DNA of 64,000 bases from Ptychodera flava (taxonomy: Eukaryota; Hemichordata; Enteropneusta; Ptychoderidae), in contig NC_091931.1 of assembly GCF_041260155.1 (NCBI RefSeq), positions 34,973,326 to 35,037,325 on the forward strand. The letters run 5' to 3'. A model generated the notes under the pieces. It saw only the letters and a list, made by a program, of their open reading frames with translations. It made no database searches and was not told where the DNA came from. Position 1 is the first letter of the stretch. Every line of letters starts with the position of its first letter. A program made the translations under genes and the position numbers. This document shows positions 40,301-50,200 of this stretch, one piece after another.

Positions 40301-42860
40301 TGGTGAAAGAACATGTTTATCTGGATGGATTAAATCATATCCCATTTTAGACCATGATTATACTGAAATTTAAACCCCTATTTTCAGGCATGTCACTGAA
40401 AAACCAACTCCTAAGGGTGGTAAGTGCATTCATAAGGTCTTTAAACTGTTGATAACTCCCACCCCAAACAAGAAAACCTGTATTACACTTCATGATCTCT
40501 TCAAACTTTTCAAAGATGATTTTCATTAAATGCTCAGATTGTCTGCCTTTTCAGAAAAGGAATCATCAGTTGCAACATTGTCACATCCAAAATTTGAATT
40601 TCATCTTTTACAGACCTTACAGTCTCACAACTGTCGTTCAAAATGTCACTCAGAACTTAAGTCAGCTTGTTGCTAGAAAAATCAAACAGAAGTAAGAAGA
40701 CTCTTTTAATAGAGTTCTAGAAATTTCACTCGTTCACTGATGAACATACAAGAAATTACACTGACTCATGCATACTGGCAGACACACAATGTATCTACAT
40801 CTTTTTTAAACAGTCAATTCCTTGTTCTTGATGACACTGGTGAATGAAGTTACCTTGTTCCATGACACTGCTTTCTCAATAAGTGTCATTCTCACTCTCC
40901 TTGCACATGGACTGGGTTCACTATCGTATAATGTGATACCATCTTGAAGACGAAACTTTCTGAAAGGTGCAAGTTTTGTAAAAGTCAACAACAAGAATAT
41001 ACAAAATTGATGACACAGTCCCCACTTGCTAATGGGTACTTTGATTACAAGTCCTCGGAGAGGACAGAGTCATCTTCATTAATTGGGTGTGTGATTAAAA
41101 ACAAAATGGCCATGCATTTGCAGGACAATAAATTTGCATGAAGTTTGTGCAAAGTATACTTATGTACCAAATATCAAGGCAATCTGGCTAGAGGTTTGAG
41201 TTGTAGCATTTTGACAGAGTTGGCCTTTTTTACCTCCTTTGGATGTTTTTGCAACAAACATGTTTGTTTGGCTACATAGACAAATCGACAAAACTACTTA
41301 AGGAAATGGAATTGTAGCACAGGAAATGCAGAAATACGACATCAAAACTTACATTTCTGTCCCTTGTATTAATCCTGTCACAACCAGACTTTGGCCCAAT
41401 ACCATTGTTTTCAATGGTGTGGTTGCAACCATGTGCAGGGAAATGGTTAACTATAGTAGAATGCATACATCCTGAGACTACAATTGAGGAAAGCAACAGT
41501 ACCAGTAATGCTCATGGTTGTCTTTAAAGCCACAATAGCTGCTAATGTGTTAAATAAAATGATCTCAAAATATCCTGAGTTTTCCAAGAGTTTTCTTTAA
41601 ATAAGACCCATTATAATAAAGACTTAAAAAGTGTATAACACTGTCATAAGTATCGAAAGTGGCATGTAAATTCAAAAGTTTTAACATCACGTGACAGAGA
41701 AAATAAAGATTACAACGAAAAAATGTCAGCCATCGTGTGTTGTGCACAAGTAAATGGCATCATACCTTTTCTTGGATGATTACAATGTGTATCTGCACAA
41801 AGTACTGCATTTTTTGTACTTTCCCGTGGGACACCATTTTATGAGTGCGGCAGCCATTGGATCGTCCAAATCAGTGGGCAGTGATAGTCTTCTACAAACG
41901 TCACTCATTAAGCACATTTACACAAACCAACTTTGGTTTGAAAATAAAATCATGACATGAAATTCACAGCTATTGAGCCTTTAATTCATTCTAGCTTATT
42001 TTATTGTAGCTTTGTTAATACCAGTGAATTTTGTGACGGACTCATACCCTCAGATTATTATTGAAAATGTGTCCAATTATCTAGCATTGTGGCCCAAGAT
42101 GTTTCTGAGATCGACAAAGTCACTGGCATCGCCAAAACTGTAAAATAATAGTAATAATGTACATCCTCCCAGCCTATAATTGACATTAGCAAAGTTTGCC
42201 CTCCATCATGTACTCGGCTATGCCTCGTACATTATTTCATGCAAAGTTTGCTTTGTCTTTTACATGCCAGGAAGGGTTACATTATTGCTTAAATACGTAC
42301 AAGCAAATTGAAACTAAGTACACGTAAAACAAAGAGCATAACGTGATTATTTAACATTTCACACAACTTAGCTAAAGAATGTTCTGTACAATAAAATGAC
42401 ATCAGATATTACCTGACAATGGACAATGGACACCCTGCATCCAAATGGCGTGTAAAATTGAAAATTATAATAATAACTGAAGGTAAAACTCAACTGTTGG
42501 TGCATTATTTTTGTTCTACATGTTTGCTAGCCATCAATTTTTCTTTTACTGCCATCTGTGGTTTGATTATCTTTTCAATTTCAGACATATCTCGGAATCT
42601 TCTAATACGCCGTATCTGCCAAGCCCCCCCCCCCCCCCCCCATAATGCCACCTGGTTCATTCCTAGATTTATGAAACCAGAACGGCATTTTGTGCATTCG
42701 GTCGGGTCCCAGAGCCTGGACTTTAGACAGTACAGTTTTTTTCAGTTCATGATTGGTAACTTCTGACCAATCAAAACCCTTTCAATTGACAATGCACGCG
42801 CGCTATATGCACTCACTCTGAAGCTTCCTGTACAGTATCTTTACTAAACCAAGAACCCAT
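16454..42860 (-). CDS. Tandem double glutathione S-transferase-like protein with N-myristoylation signal (588 aa)
   Basis: Thirteen exons in transcript order: 42860-42817, 40959-40854, 39784-39686, 38928-38782, 36212-36085, 24965-24857, 24113-23839, 22804-22675, 22517-22370, 21728-21599, 19220-19125, 17332-17191, 16666-16454. Junction phases agree throughout and the total is 1767 nt. The start MGSWFSK fits an N-myristoylation consensus. Module 1 (about 16-300) has a thioredoxin-like GST_N with SPCARRVR (Ser31/Cys33), VPAL (cis-Pro75) and YESN (Glu92-Ser93, the glutathione gamma-Glu site), then a helical domain with GNRFTIAD. Module 2 (about 321-588) starts NYPTSSECLQ. It lacks the VP and E-S motifs (ITGCR instead) but keeps GDEVTLAD. 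Inference: module 1 may bind glutathione and module 2 may be structural, with the protein on a membrane. Substrate is unknown; I recognise no named vertebrate orthologue. Confidence 0.85.
17491..17582. mobile_element. Short MITE with AACCCTTTCAC inverted ends
   Basis: TTAACCCTTTCACC (left) and GGTGAAAGGGTAA (right) form near-perfect inverted ends of a ~92-bp element containing CCATTGTTTTCTATGG. A related unit with CCATTGTTTTCAATGG lies at 41369-41451. It sits in a GST-gene intron. Confidence 0.65.
17655..19036. mobile_element. DNA-transposon-like element with ~45-bp inverted ends enclosing a Helitron-like repeat
   Basis: Left end 17655-17699 and right end 18988-19036 (inverted) share TGCATA, AGGCCAAAAAAAA, AAAAGAA and TTTCTGGTCAG at roughly 80% identity by eye. 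Inside lies a HINE/pearl-like element (17735-18742). No transposase frame is visible. Confidence 0.5.
17735..18742 (+). mobile_element. HINE/pearl-type non-autonomous Helitron-like element 1
   Basis: It starts with AGCTCTGCTGTG, matching the arm of its terminal hairpin. About six degenerate ~145-bp core units follow; the recurring CAAATTTCAAAG-like block falls near 17925, 18060, 18174, 18319, 18465 and 18609. Next come a GACGGACGG microsatellite (18662-18700) and a terminal hairpin AGCTCAGCGTC...GACAGCGGAGCT (18717-18742), then AAAAA. This order (subterminal repeat, tandem core, ACGG-like microsatellite, 3' stem-loop) is the described layout of Helentron-associated HINE/pearl elements. Confidence 0.6.
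19545..19900 (+). repeat. Dispersed ~330-bp repeat, copy 1
   Basis: Blocks shared with copies at 23061-23330, 53405-53730 and, inverted, 39187-39550: CTTTCAACCATTCTCTT, GGTACCAGAG, AATGGC-CCATCCCTGTGTT, ATGGAAAAAT, CTAAGAG and AAAATGAGCC. There is no coding potential. It could be a SINE or MITE; ends and duplications were not resolved. Confidence 0.6.
20021..21381. mobile_element. hAT-like outer element (CAGTGTT...CACTG ends) hosting a nested TTAA element
   Basis: ACAGTGTTCCCTCTAAGG (20021-20038) and the inverted CCTTAGTGGAAACACTGT (21364-21381) are imperfect inverted termini with CAGTG ends, as in many hAT elements. Matching 8-bp target duplications were not found. The interior is almost filled by the element at 20217-21195. 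Confidence 0.5.
20217..21195. mobile_element. Non-autonomous piggyBac-like element with perfect inverted ends and TTAA borders
   Basis: TTAA followed by GGTGGTTGGAAAGGCTA (20217-20237) is matched exactly by its reverse complement at 21175-21195, ending in TTAA. The 979-bp interior is AT-rich without a transposase frame. TTAA at both borders is the target signature of piggyBac-type elements. It sits in the GST-gene intron between exons 19125-19220 and 21599-21728. Confidence 0.8.
23061..23330 (+). repeat. Dispersed ~330-bp repeat, copy 2
   Basis: It carries CTCACAAGTGAAAGAC, CTTTCAACCATTCTCTTAC, GGTACTAGAGAAACAAATTACC, AATGGCCACCATCCCTGTGTT and TTTAAAATGAGCCC. It is clearly the same unit as copies 1 and 3, in the intron upstream of exon 22675-22804. 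Confidence 0.65.
25227..25360 (-). repeat. Large inverted repeat A, left copy
   Basis: About 134 bp match the inverted sequence at 35338-35471 with one difference seen (A/G in GATCRGTAATTACC). The unit contains a palindrome around AATTACCAAAG/CTTTGGTAATT (25306-25329). Weaker similarity to the mirrored sequence continues inward for some 100 bases. Confidence 0.75.
25794..25940 (+). repeat. Large inverted repeat B, left copy (GGGACTGGTCAGTTTCTTC...)
   Basis: GGGACTGGTCAGTTTCTTC, a G-run, GCGGTGGATT and repeated GGGGGGTCACC(C/A)TGTTTT units recur inverted at 34406-34557. It looks like a G-rich dispersed element. Copies A and B are arranged symmetrically around 26.0-34.4 kb. Confidence 0.7.
25998..26280 (+). 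repeat. Degenerate tandem repeat with CG-rich TTTTTCGGCGCGCCCTTC motif
   Basis: Five units begin TTTTTCRGCGCGCCCTTC-like (near 26003, 26045, 26112, 26156 and 26230), followed by a variable ACTTTAATAT block. Alternate units carry ATCAGAGATATC. It probably belongs to the same mobile element as repeat B. Confidence 0.55.
27558..27637 (-). CDS. Candidate alternative first coding exon of the tandem-GST gene
   Basis: On the - strand an ATG (27637) opens 26 codons (MSSCRRLTLR... ending ...KLDYR) and reaches a GTAAGC donor. It leaves two bases (AG), which join in phase with exon 24965-24857, itself needing two bases. The surrounding 27.0-27.7 kb is richer in CpG than the flanks. Splicing here would give a protein lacking the first GST_N domain and the myristoylation start. 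The phase match has a one-in-three chance of being accidental, so this is a candidate only. Confidence 0.35.
27686..27700. repeat. Target-site duplication of the LINE, left copy
   Basis: TTCAGAAATCACTTT is identical to 32175-32189 and directly abuts the poly(A) tail of the LINE. The last T's may belong to the tail. Confidence 0.8.
29405..29447 (+). repeat. (TGTC)n microsatellite
   Basis: About ten uninterrupted TGTC units. It is the microsatellite segment of the Helitron-like element at 29369-32000. Confidence 0.9.
30119..30224. repeat. Long GC-rich palindrome
   Basis: Outer arms TAGCCCTACGAGTATG (30119-30134) and CATACTCGTAGGGCTA (30209-30224) pair perfectly. Inner 24-bp arms at 30141-30164 and 30179-30202 (starting GTGTCCGGCTTTGG) also pair perfectly, with a 14-base loop. 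The whole is a ~46-bp stem with one small mismatched stretch, in the cargo of the Helitron-like element. GCATGTAGC flanks it on both sides as a direct repeat. Confidence 0.85.
32175..32189. repeat. Target-site duplication of the LINE, right copy
   Basis: The same 15-mer as 27686-27700, at the 5' (truncated) end of the LINE. Confidence 0.8.
32230..32462 (+). mobile_element. Truncated HINE-type element 3 (core, CAGACACAC tract, terminal hairpin)
   Basis: One core unit (AAATTTGAAGAACAAATTGTG, then GCCGTTTTTGAGATATCGTG) precedes a CAGACACACAC tract. A terminal hairpin of CCTCGCTGCGCGC and GCGCACGCGAGG (32436-32462) follows, then TAAAAA. The 3' architecture is the same as at 18662-18742 and 33818-33922. 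The start is uncertain. Confidence 0.5.
32646..33922 (+). mobile_element. HINE/pearl-type element 4 with seven ~150-bp core repeats
   Basis: It begins AGTCCCCAC (32646-32654). Seven ~150-bp units follow, with AAAATGGCC near 32791, 32941, 33093, 33243, 33393, 33544 and 33694, each ending in a CTGAGTTATGGCT-like block. It ends with an ACGGACGG/ACGCAC microsatellite (33824-33880) and the hairpin AGTCCCCCCGGAC...GTCCGTGGGGACT (33894-33922), then AAAAA. Because the period is about 150 bp, a long open frame exists on the - strand by chance. Confidence 0.7.
34288..34371. repeat. (AT)n microsatellite
   Basis: About 84 bases of nearly pure AT dinucleotide with one phase slip. Confidence 0.95.
34406..34557 (-). 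repeat. Large inverted repeat B, right copy
   Basis: GGGGGGGTCACCCTGTTTT units, CCACCGCCCCCCCCCC and GAAGAAACTGACCAGTCCC form the inverted counterpart of 25794-25940. Confidence 0.7.
35338..35471 (+). repeat. Large inverted repeat A, right copy
   Basis: This is the inverted counterpart of 25227-25360, nearly identical over 134 bp. It lies outside repeat B, mirroring the left side. Confidence 0.75.
35726..35883. mobile_element. MITE with CAGGGATGTAGAA inverted ends
   Basis: CAGGGATGTAGAA (35726-35738) and TTCTACATCCCTG (35871-35883) are perfect 13-bp inverted ends of a 158-bp element. An internal CAGCCGGCAAA...TTTGCCGGCTG inverted repeat is also present. The CAGGG start is hAT-like; no clear 8-bp duplication is seen. 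Confidence 0.7.
36634..38585. mobile_element. Large foldback element, ~470-bp arms
   Basis: The left arm, about 36873-37290, is inverted at about 37870-38340. Matching blocks are GGGAGCCCAGAAATCT/AGATTTCTGGGTTCCC, a (GTT)n/(AAC)n tract, GATGTCAT, GACACTATCATTTATT-like sequence, CTGATTGGTTAATGTGTAGG and CAGTGTTCACTGCCTCATTA. The spacer is about 0.6 kb. Weaker inverted similarity extends outward to GGCTCAAAATTA (36637 and 38575). It lies in the GST-gene intron between exons 36085-36212 and 38782-38928. There is no transposase frame. Confidence 0.75.
39187..39550 (-). repeat. Dispersed ~330-bp repeat, copy 4 (inverted)
   Basis: Read on the - strand it shows GAAAGTGCATGAC, CATTCTCTTTCAAAAGC, a CCCTCATAGAG block and the terminal GGACAGATATTTGGACTC segment, matching copies 1 and 3 (CAGAATATCTGTCC). 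Confidence 0.5.
41017..41115 (+). mobile_element. Fragment of HINE-type element (5' end only)
   Basis: AGTCCCCACTTG and GTACTTTGATTACA, followed by GTCCTCGGAGAGGACAGAGT, closely match 32646-32715. Core repeats, microsatellite and terminal hairpin are absent. Confidence 0.7.
41369..41451. mobile_element. Short TTAA-bordered MITE
   Basis: TTAATCCTGTCACAACC...GGGAAATGGTTAA with internal CCATTGTTTTCAATGG, related to 17491-17582. Confidence 0.45.
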
Positions 42861-44231
42861 GGTGTTTTACATCCGTAACTGACCCGGGAGCTGACCATAC
42901 CATGTCTTCGTTGAGCTAGCTGAGAACGGTGCGCCAACGGCCAACTCCACACTGATCAGCTGAAGGCTTATGGCATGATAAACTGTACCTGCATGCATGT
43001 TGATTAGTGAGGTCAAAGACTTCTCGGTGATAGTTCACGAACGTTGTTTTGATTGAATGCACGGGACTTTACGAGACTTTCTCTTAACCTCTTACAAAAC
43101 ACAAAGTGACGATCTTTATAAAAGTAAAGGGATTATTAAAAGATAAATATTTAGAAGCTAAGATATTTAGAAGCTAACAAATTCATCATTGAAGTCACAA
43201 AATTAAATTGTTGTTGGTCGATTTGGAGAATATATTTCCGTGCCAAATTATATTTGGGAAAGAGGCTAAACACTGTCACTATAGCAACTGGGAACACTGC
43301 AGCCATCTTGGATTTAGACGCGGGCAATGGCTGAAGAATTTTCGAAACTTTAGAAGTGGAGGTACTATACTTTCAGTTCTCCTTTGACCAAAAGGTTAGT
43401 ATTTATCGAGTTCTGAACATTCAGTCAGTCAAAAGTACGATCACATTCTCATTCTTACCACACGACTTTCCACCCATGGATAGAATGTGCCTCCTGCTTG
43501 TGGGTTTACACAGTACTTGTTTACATTTTCCCCAAGTGTAGACCTACATGTAATCTCATAATCTCAAACCAGATTAATGGTGACATTTTCATTTTTGAAA
43601 TCTGTTGTTGAAATCTGTTTCCGAAAAAGCACACTGAGCGCTGCCATTACAAAAGTATGATGGTGTACATAATTGATCTGTGAAATATTACATTGACGTA
43701 ACAGGTACAGTAGTCATCGATCCGAGTCAGGCGAAGCACGCAATATAATTGTCCGAGCACGCAGTATGGATGGCATTGTTTTTTCCGTACCTCAGGTTGT
43801 TTGATACTTTCATACATTATCAGGAAAAACTATGAACATGAATCCGCAAATATAACGCGAATTCTTCGAGAGTAGTGGCTGATTTTGGAAGAGTCCAATA
43901 ATGGTCATTGTTTTGCATCAGGGGTTCCTCTGACCAGTTTTACTATGAACATTTTACAGTCTATGATACAATTACTGGAGATAGAAAACAACGAAAGTGC
44001 TGGCCATGATTACACTGTTTGTGTACATACCAGTACATCATTCCTACATACAGCCTTACAGGGCTTGATTCTGTGTCATGTGTTCTACCCCCATGGTGTT
44101 GTAAAATGACAGGGGATGTGCTGATCATGACTTAATTCAGAAAGATATTTACATCAAACAGTAGATATTGCATTGGATTCTTTAAATACCCATTGAAATT
44201 ATGTTTTATTCTCACAGTGGTGATATTGAGT
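42861..44231. promoter_or_regulatory. Divergent intergenic region between tandem-GST and TTC29
   Basis: About 1.37 kb separates the two start codons. The TTC29 coding start lies in an exon with its own acceptor (44218), so its 5' UTR exon should lie upstream within this interval or further. No TATA or initiator could be assigned with confidence, and no other coding exon was seen. Confidence 0.4.
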
Positions 44232-47200
44232 ATGGCGGCACCCTTGCCAGCCATCCAACCCAAGTCTGGGTATGGACAAAGCTCAGGATTCCAGCAACAA
44301 ACCATCCAGCAACACAGAATTCCTAGTCCACCAAGTAAAAGTACAGCAAGTGGCTCAAGATCAACGTATAGGCCTGGACAAAAGTTACTCGGGAAAAGAG
44401 AAAGGGAACTACAAGCTAGACAGCAAATGCTCAGAGCCAAACAACCAGAACTTTCACATATAGATACTTCTAGGTATGTATAAGTCTGTATGCGACTGCA
44501 GGTTTGTCACTAACAATAGCTGCACTCATGCAACATCAAACACTACAGGAACCTACTGTTAAAGTTATTATTGACACAGGCTTTATCTAACATGCCCTCA
44601 CGAAAGTCTTCTTAATTACTCTTTACAGGTACAGGAATACCTATTTCCATACATTATGCATAGAAATGCTGAAGGATGGCTTCCACAGGTCGTTTTCGGA
44701 GCTTTTTGCTCTTATCAAGCAGCAGAAGGCAGAACGAGAGGCAGCGGGACCTGACTCACTAATTTGGAATATTACATTATTAGAGGATGAATTTGATAAG
44801 TTAGACAAATTGAAACAATATTTAACAGAAGCTGAAGCAGCTCTCAGAACGGGTGAGTGTATGAGTTAAACTCATTTATCTATTGTGGATGCTTGCATTG
44901 GAAATCAATAGTAGTGCTTGTATTTATTTGACAAATTTTACCCATTTTGGCAGGTTTTATTCATATTCAGTATTAGTTTTTACTTTTGGCTTCTGTTTGT
45001 TCCTACTTTCTAATATATCAATAACTTTTTACATTCTCCTTGTACAGGTAATATGGAGGCTGTCTATGCAGCACAGAATAAACTAGCTGAGTTCTTTTCA
45101 GCAACAGGAGATTACTGGCTCTCTGCTCATTTTTACGACAATTGTCTTGAGACGAGTTTGCAGATTAAGGGAGATGGAAGACGGAGAGAAGCTGAGGCCA
45201 ACTGTAACATTGCCTTGGGATTTGAACACAATAGTAAGTAATGTGAATAATCGTTTTAGACTTCTGTGTAACCGTTTACTTTTTTATAGTTCCCAGATGG
45301 AAAAGCACTGAAAGAGTGAGGTGTCAATATGTTTGAAACTTTGTCAAAGAGTACAGTTAGCCTAGACTTTGTTTTCCATGAGCAGTGATAGCAAAAATTA
45401 ATCTACTTTTATCATGAAGCACATTCTTTATTATTAAAAACTTCAGACTTTAGATTTTTACCTTCTCGTGTCTATTTATAGACAGAGAAGGTATTAGAGT
45501 TGAAAACCAGTATGCTGGTGTCAACTACTTCCGTCTGTCAATACTTCCGTCTGTCAAGATCCGTTGACGTCATATGCTATTGTGATGGGTCATATCATAA
45601 ACTGGTGGGGGTGTTCATGGTTCAGGTTGAGGTGTAGGAGAACGATTTTGAGCTGTGACAAAAATCAAAAGGGTCTTAGCGGCATAGCCACAGTGTTACA
45701 TGTAAGCCTTTCTCCAAGGCTCTTAGTTGACTACGATCTATTACAGACTACTGAGCTGACGTTAGGGGTACTCACTTTGTGTTTGCTCACCCTGTGTGCG
45801 CTAGTGTTTGGTACTGAGTTGCGTGGATATCCCCTCATGGCCTCACGTGATATGGGCCTGTTGCATAATCTGCAGATAATCATATGCCTCTGAGTCTGAA
45901 AACGGTCATTGTGTAAGCCTGTCGGCATTTTCCTTGCATTTTTTCTCATTTAACTTTGCAAAATATCGGCGAGTACCTCAATATTTCAAGATAACTCTTT
46001 CTTCCCAATCGTTTCCTTGAGTTTCAGAGTCATATGAACGAAAATGAGTGAAAGTTTTAGACAGGAAAATTGGACGTAGGCCATGTTCAATGTTTACAGT
46101 ACAATCAGAAGTTTATGTGGAGGAAATAACTAACAAACACTATTCATGATGCCCGCCCTCTAGAGGCAGACCTTCCTATATGAAGTACAACATTTGATGC
46201 TTGTGGAAAGCTTGACCACACAAAGGAGCACTTTAACTTTTAGAAAATGACATAATGAATAAGAAGCTATTCTGAAAATGTCAAATACTGAGAAAAAATG
46301 CGCAAATATTCAAAATAAACAGGTTAACTGACTGGTCAGCTATAAAAAGCAATGAAAATGTTTATGATCAAAAGTTTTTGAGATGCGCACATTTTAACAA
46401 ATACAGAAATTATTAACATTATAAATATAAGACCAAACTATTTTTTCAGGGATGGGACAGGCTGGAAATGAGGGGTGAGAGACAAAGGCACTCTTATGCT
46501 GCATGTGGATGCAGCCACACCATTTCATTTACAGCATACTTATTCACTGTGTTGTGTTCAAGTTCCATATTGTACTGACTGTCATACAAGGATAACATAA
46601 GCAAATCAAATCAAATTAGAAAAGGATCTGTTGTGTGGATTTTGCTGAACACGGCTGATTTTAATATTTCGCCTACATATTTGGTATCCAGCAAAGGCAT
46701 ATTTTGATGTAAAGTCAAAATTAACACTACATTGCTGACAATATATGTTACCGTTTCTGTATGAACTTTATTTTTTTAAATTATAGAAAGTACTTCGAAC
46801 AGATTAACAATTATCGTGATGTCAACCCATGATTTTACATCACAAAGACTGTAATTCTGCCAATTTTTTTTATTTTTCAGTCATTTTATAAATTTTGCAC
46901 TGCACAAGATGATTGAACAAATTGCAATGTTTGAATCTGTAAACTCAAAGAATAATCCTTTGGTCACAGATTAAATTATTTTTTGAAAAGAAATTTACTC
47001 TTAAACACTTTTAGCATATATTCTTTACACGGTCATGTATTTCAAGGAAAATATGCCTATTAAAAACAGTAATTTCTTCACTTTCAATTTCTTTTGAATA
47101 CTATGACAATTATCAGCCATGAGGTTTTACAAACACAAGACCAGATAAGCGTTCATTTCCACAGGACTCTTTGGAATATCCCTTAAAAACAGTTAAAAGT

Positions 47201-50200
47201 GACTTAAAATGATCACTTGGTATACATTTAATTTACAGATGCCAGGTTGTGTATTTCACATGCACTCAGGTCAGTAGGGAAGTGCATCATTACTTTTTTG
47301 GACTGTTAATTCTTATTTCTGAATTATTTAACCTTTTTTCCACACTGAACTATCTTTAGGCAGTTTATACTGTATAGCTTAGAATTTTTTTTGATTGATG
47401 TATTTAATCATCTTTTGGGTTCTTTGGGTCCATATCTCACCTCATGCCCCTACATCATCAACTATTTACCAATAACTCCAACAACCAATTACCTGACCTG
47501 GCCACACATTAGAGAAGGTACAGCGTCATTGACGGTATTTTTTATAATATAGGGGAGAATTTTATGTTGCAGGGATCTCTTGTTATTCATTTTTTCATAA
47601 TTTTGTAGCTGTCTTGATCTGTCTTGTCTTGTCTTTGCTGTCTTTTACTACAGTGCTACGCTCCTGTCTCTAAGTTCTAACACTCATGTGATTATCTAAT
47701 TCACAGAAACTTATGACAAAGCTGCAGAACACTTTGAAACATTTTACAAGTTAGCATCCAGGAACACGCACTGGAGGACGGAGGAAGGACTGAGCTTACA
47801 TGCCATGTCCTGTGATCATCTCAGAAGGTTGTACACAGAAATGGCAGAAAACCTACAGAAGGGTGAACAGAAAGACCTAAAGCAAGCAATACAGTACCTG
47901 CTCAAAGCATTTGAAATGGCCAAAGAAAGTAAGTGAAAAAAGTATGACACTCTTTGACTGAAGATTCCATCATCCAACCTGGCTATACTGTTTCAACAGG
48001 CAAAAATTTCCTTTTGTCATCGTGAAATTCTGATCACTGATCTCGTAGAGTTTTCTCATCCAGATGACCCAGTGTGGCCTTAATCAAAGGATGAACGATT
48101 GCTTTGATTAATCAGTGCATAATTGGAAAGGGGAAAAGTGAGAGCTTCAATATCATTTGATTTTTGAAGTGAAACAACACGAAAGAAAGCATACTCTCAA
48201 CAAAAATATACCTATACTGGAAAATGTTTCATTTGATCCGGCCCACATTTCTTGTAATTTGTACTGTTAAATACTCAATATCATGAAAAACTAATTTCTG
48301 CCTTGATTATTGTGCACTGCCAAAAACTTGATATTAAGTTGACTGAAAGTGATGGAGATTTACACTTTGAAACAGTTTGTAACCTGGAATTACTCATCCC
48401 TTTCATTCAACTTTCCATTGAGTGGGAGTTGAGATTGTATTCAGTCACATATTGTGTAAAGATCTCATTTTCTCAAAATGTCAAACAAATTTTATTCCTC
48501 ACAGGTGGAGACACTGCTGAAGAAGGCAAGTCTAGTTACAGGTTAGGCTTGGCCTATGAAACCATTGGAGACCCTGAAACATCTCTAATGGTAAGCACCA
48601 ACAGATATTGAAAATAAACCAAATCAAGAAACTTTAAACTTCTCTTCGCTTTTAACTACAAAATCAATACTCTATTGGATATTATCATGTAAAATGTAGT
48701 GCTCTCATACCATGAAGATTGCATGACCATTGGTAAAATTCCTTTTATGACTTGTGATTTATTAAATCTGTACATTGTTTGTTAATGCTCAAGTACAAAC
48801 TATTGCCCCAAGAACTGGAGACAATACTGGCTTCAACAGTACTGATTTTAATGCACCTGACATAAAAGAGTGTCACCATGACGTGTTATTATCATTATCA
48901 AAGGTCATAAATGCCATTTGAATGACTGTTTGTGTTCTGTTATTGAAACATTTGTCCATGTATCTTCTGTTTCATTAGTACCATCAAGGATATATGGAAA
49001 TATGTAAACAATTAGATGACCAAGAGGGAATGGGCAAAGCCTGTGAAGCCATTTCTGACTCATACAAAAGGTGAGCAAATTAACTCTACATTTATGTATT
49101 TATTTTTGCATAAGCCAAATTGAAAGACATATTGCCAGAGGGATGGTATATCCAATATGCGAAATGAGTTATGCAAACTCGCAATTAATTAACGTTGAAA
49201 AATATCTTCAAATAGTTGGGTGTGGTGAATTTTTGCTCAGTGCTATTTTGTATTTATCGTTTCAGCCAAGGCAAAGCAGATGAAGCTATTCGTTACCTTG
49301 AAATGTTTGCAGACGTGGCAGAAAGAAGTGGGCAAGAGAAAGCTCATGGAAGAGCCAGTGCTTGTCTTGGTACCATATACAATGTACAGGTAAGATGATA
49401 ATAAATGAAGGTACAGGCGAACAATCAACTTTTCATAACAGACTTTTTGATTGTGTTCTTGGTTGGCAAACATGCTGCCAAGGGTTGAAGGAAAATCAAT
49501 ATGCATTGGAAGAGGGCGCTCTACTTGTAGTCATAAATGAAAATTCATAGGCACTGGCAATGAAGTTATTCAGTAGTGCAAATATTGATCAGATATCATG
49601 AGTTTGTAGTATTCCTATCCTATATTTGTGATGCAACTGCAAATATTGAATAAATATTATTACAAATAATCTTCTTCACAATGAGCCTATTGAAGATCAT
49701 CAACATTACTGTCACAATATTCTGTTACTTCCAGCATGGTTGGGGTAGAGTGACCGAGCTTACAGTGACTTGTTTGCTGCTGATAACAGCAGCAATACAG
49801 CACACATTTTTCAGGCACTGAGCACACTAAGTAGGCCATTCTGACAATACTGTAACAATTACCACTACTTGCCTGAGTTGTCACATGCTTCAGTCTGGCC
49901 ATTATTTGCTTTGTCCTCATTAGTGCAAAAAATTGTGATGCAAAAAAGACCTGTTGTATATATCTTATGAAAACTGATATACCAGTAGACATTATTTTGA
50001 AATGTTTTAGCCAGTTCATAGCTTGCTTTAAGACCCTTGAAATGAGTTGAACAAGCCAGTACCTAAAGTGACATCGAAAAGTATGAAACCTCATACACAT
50101 GCACCAATAATGTATTTTCTACTTTCACAACAAGGGTCACTACCTGAAAGCAGCCGAGTTCTTTGGCAAGGCTTACAACATAGCCCGTAGCACTGGTGAC

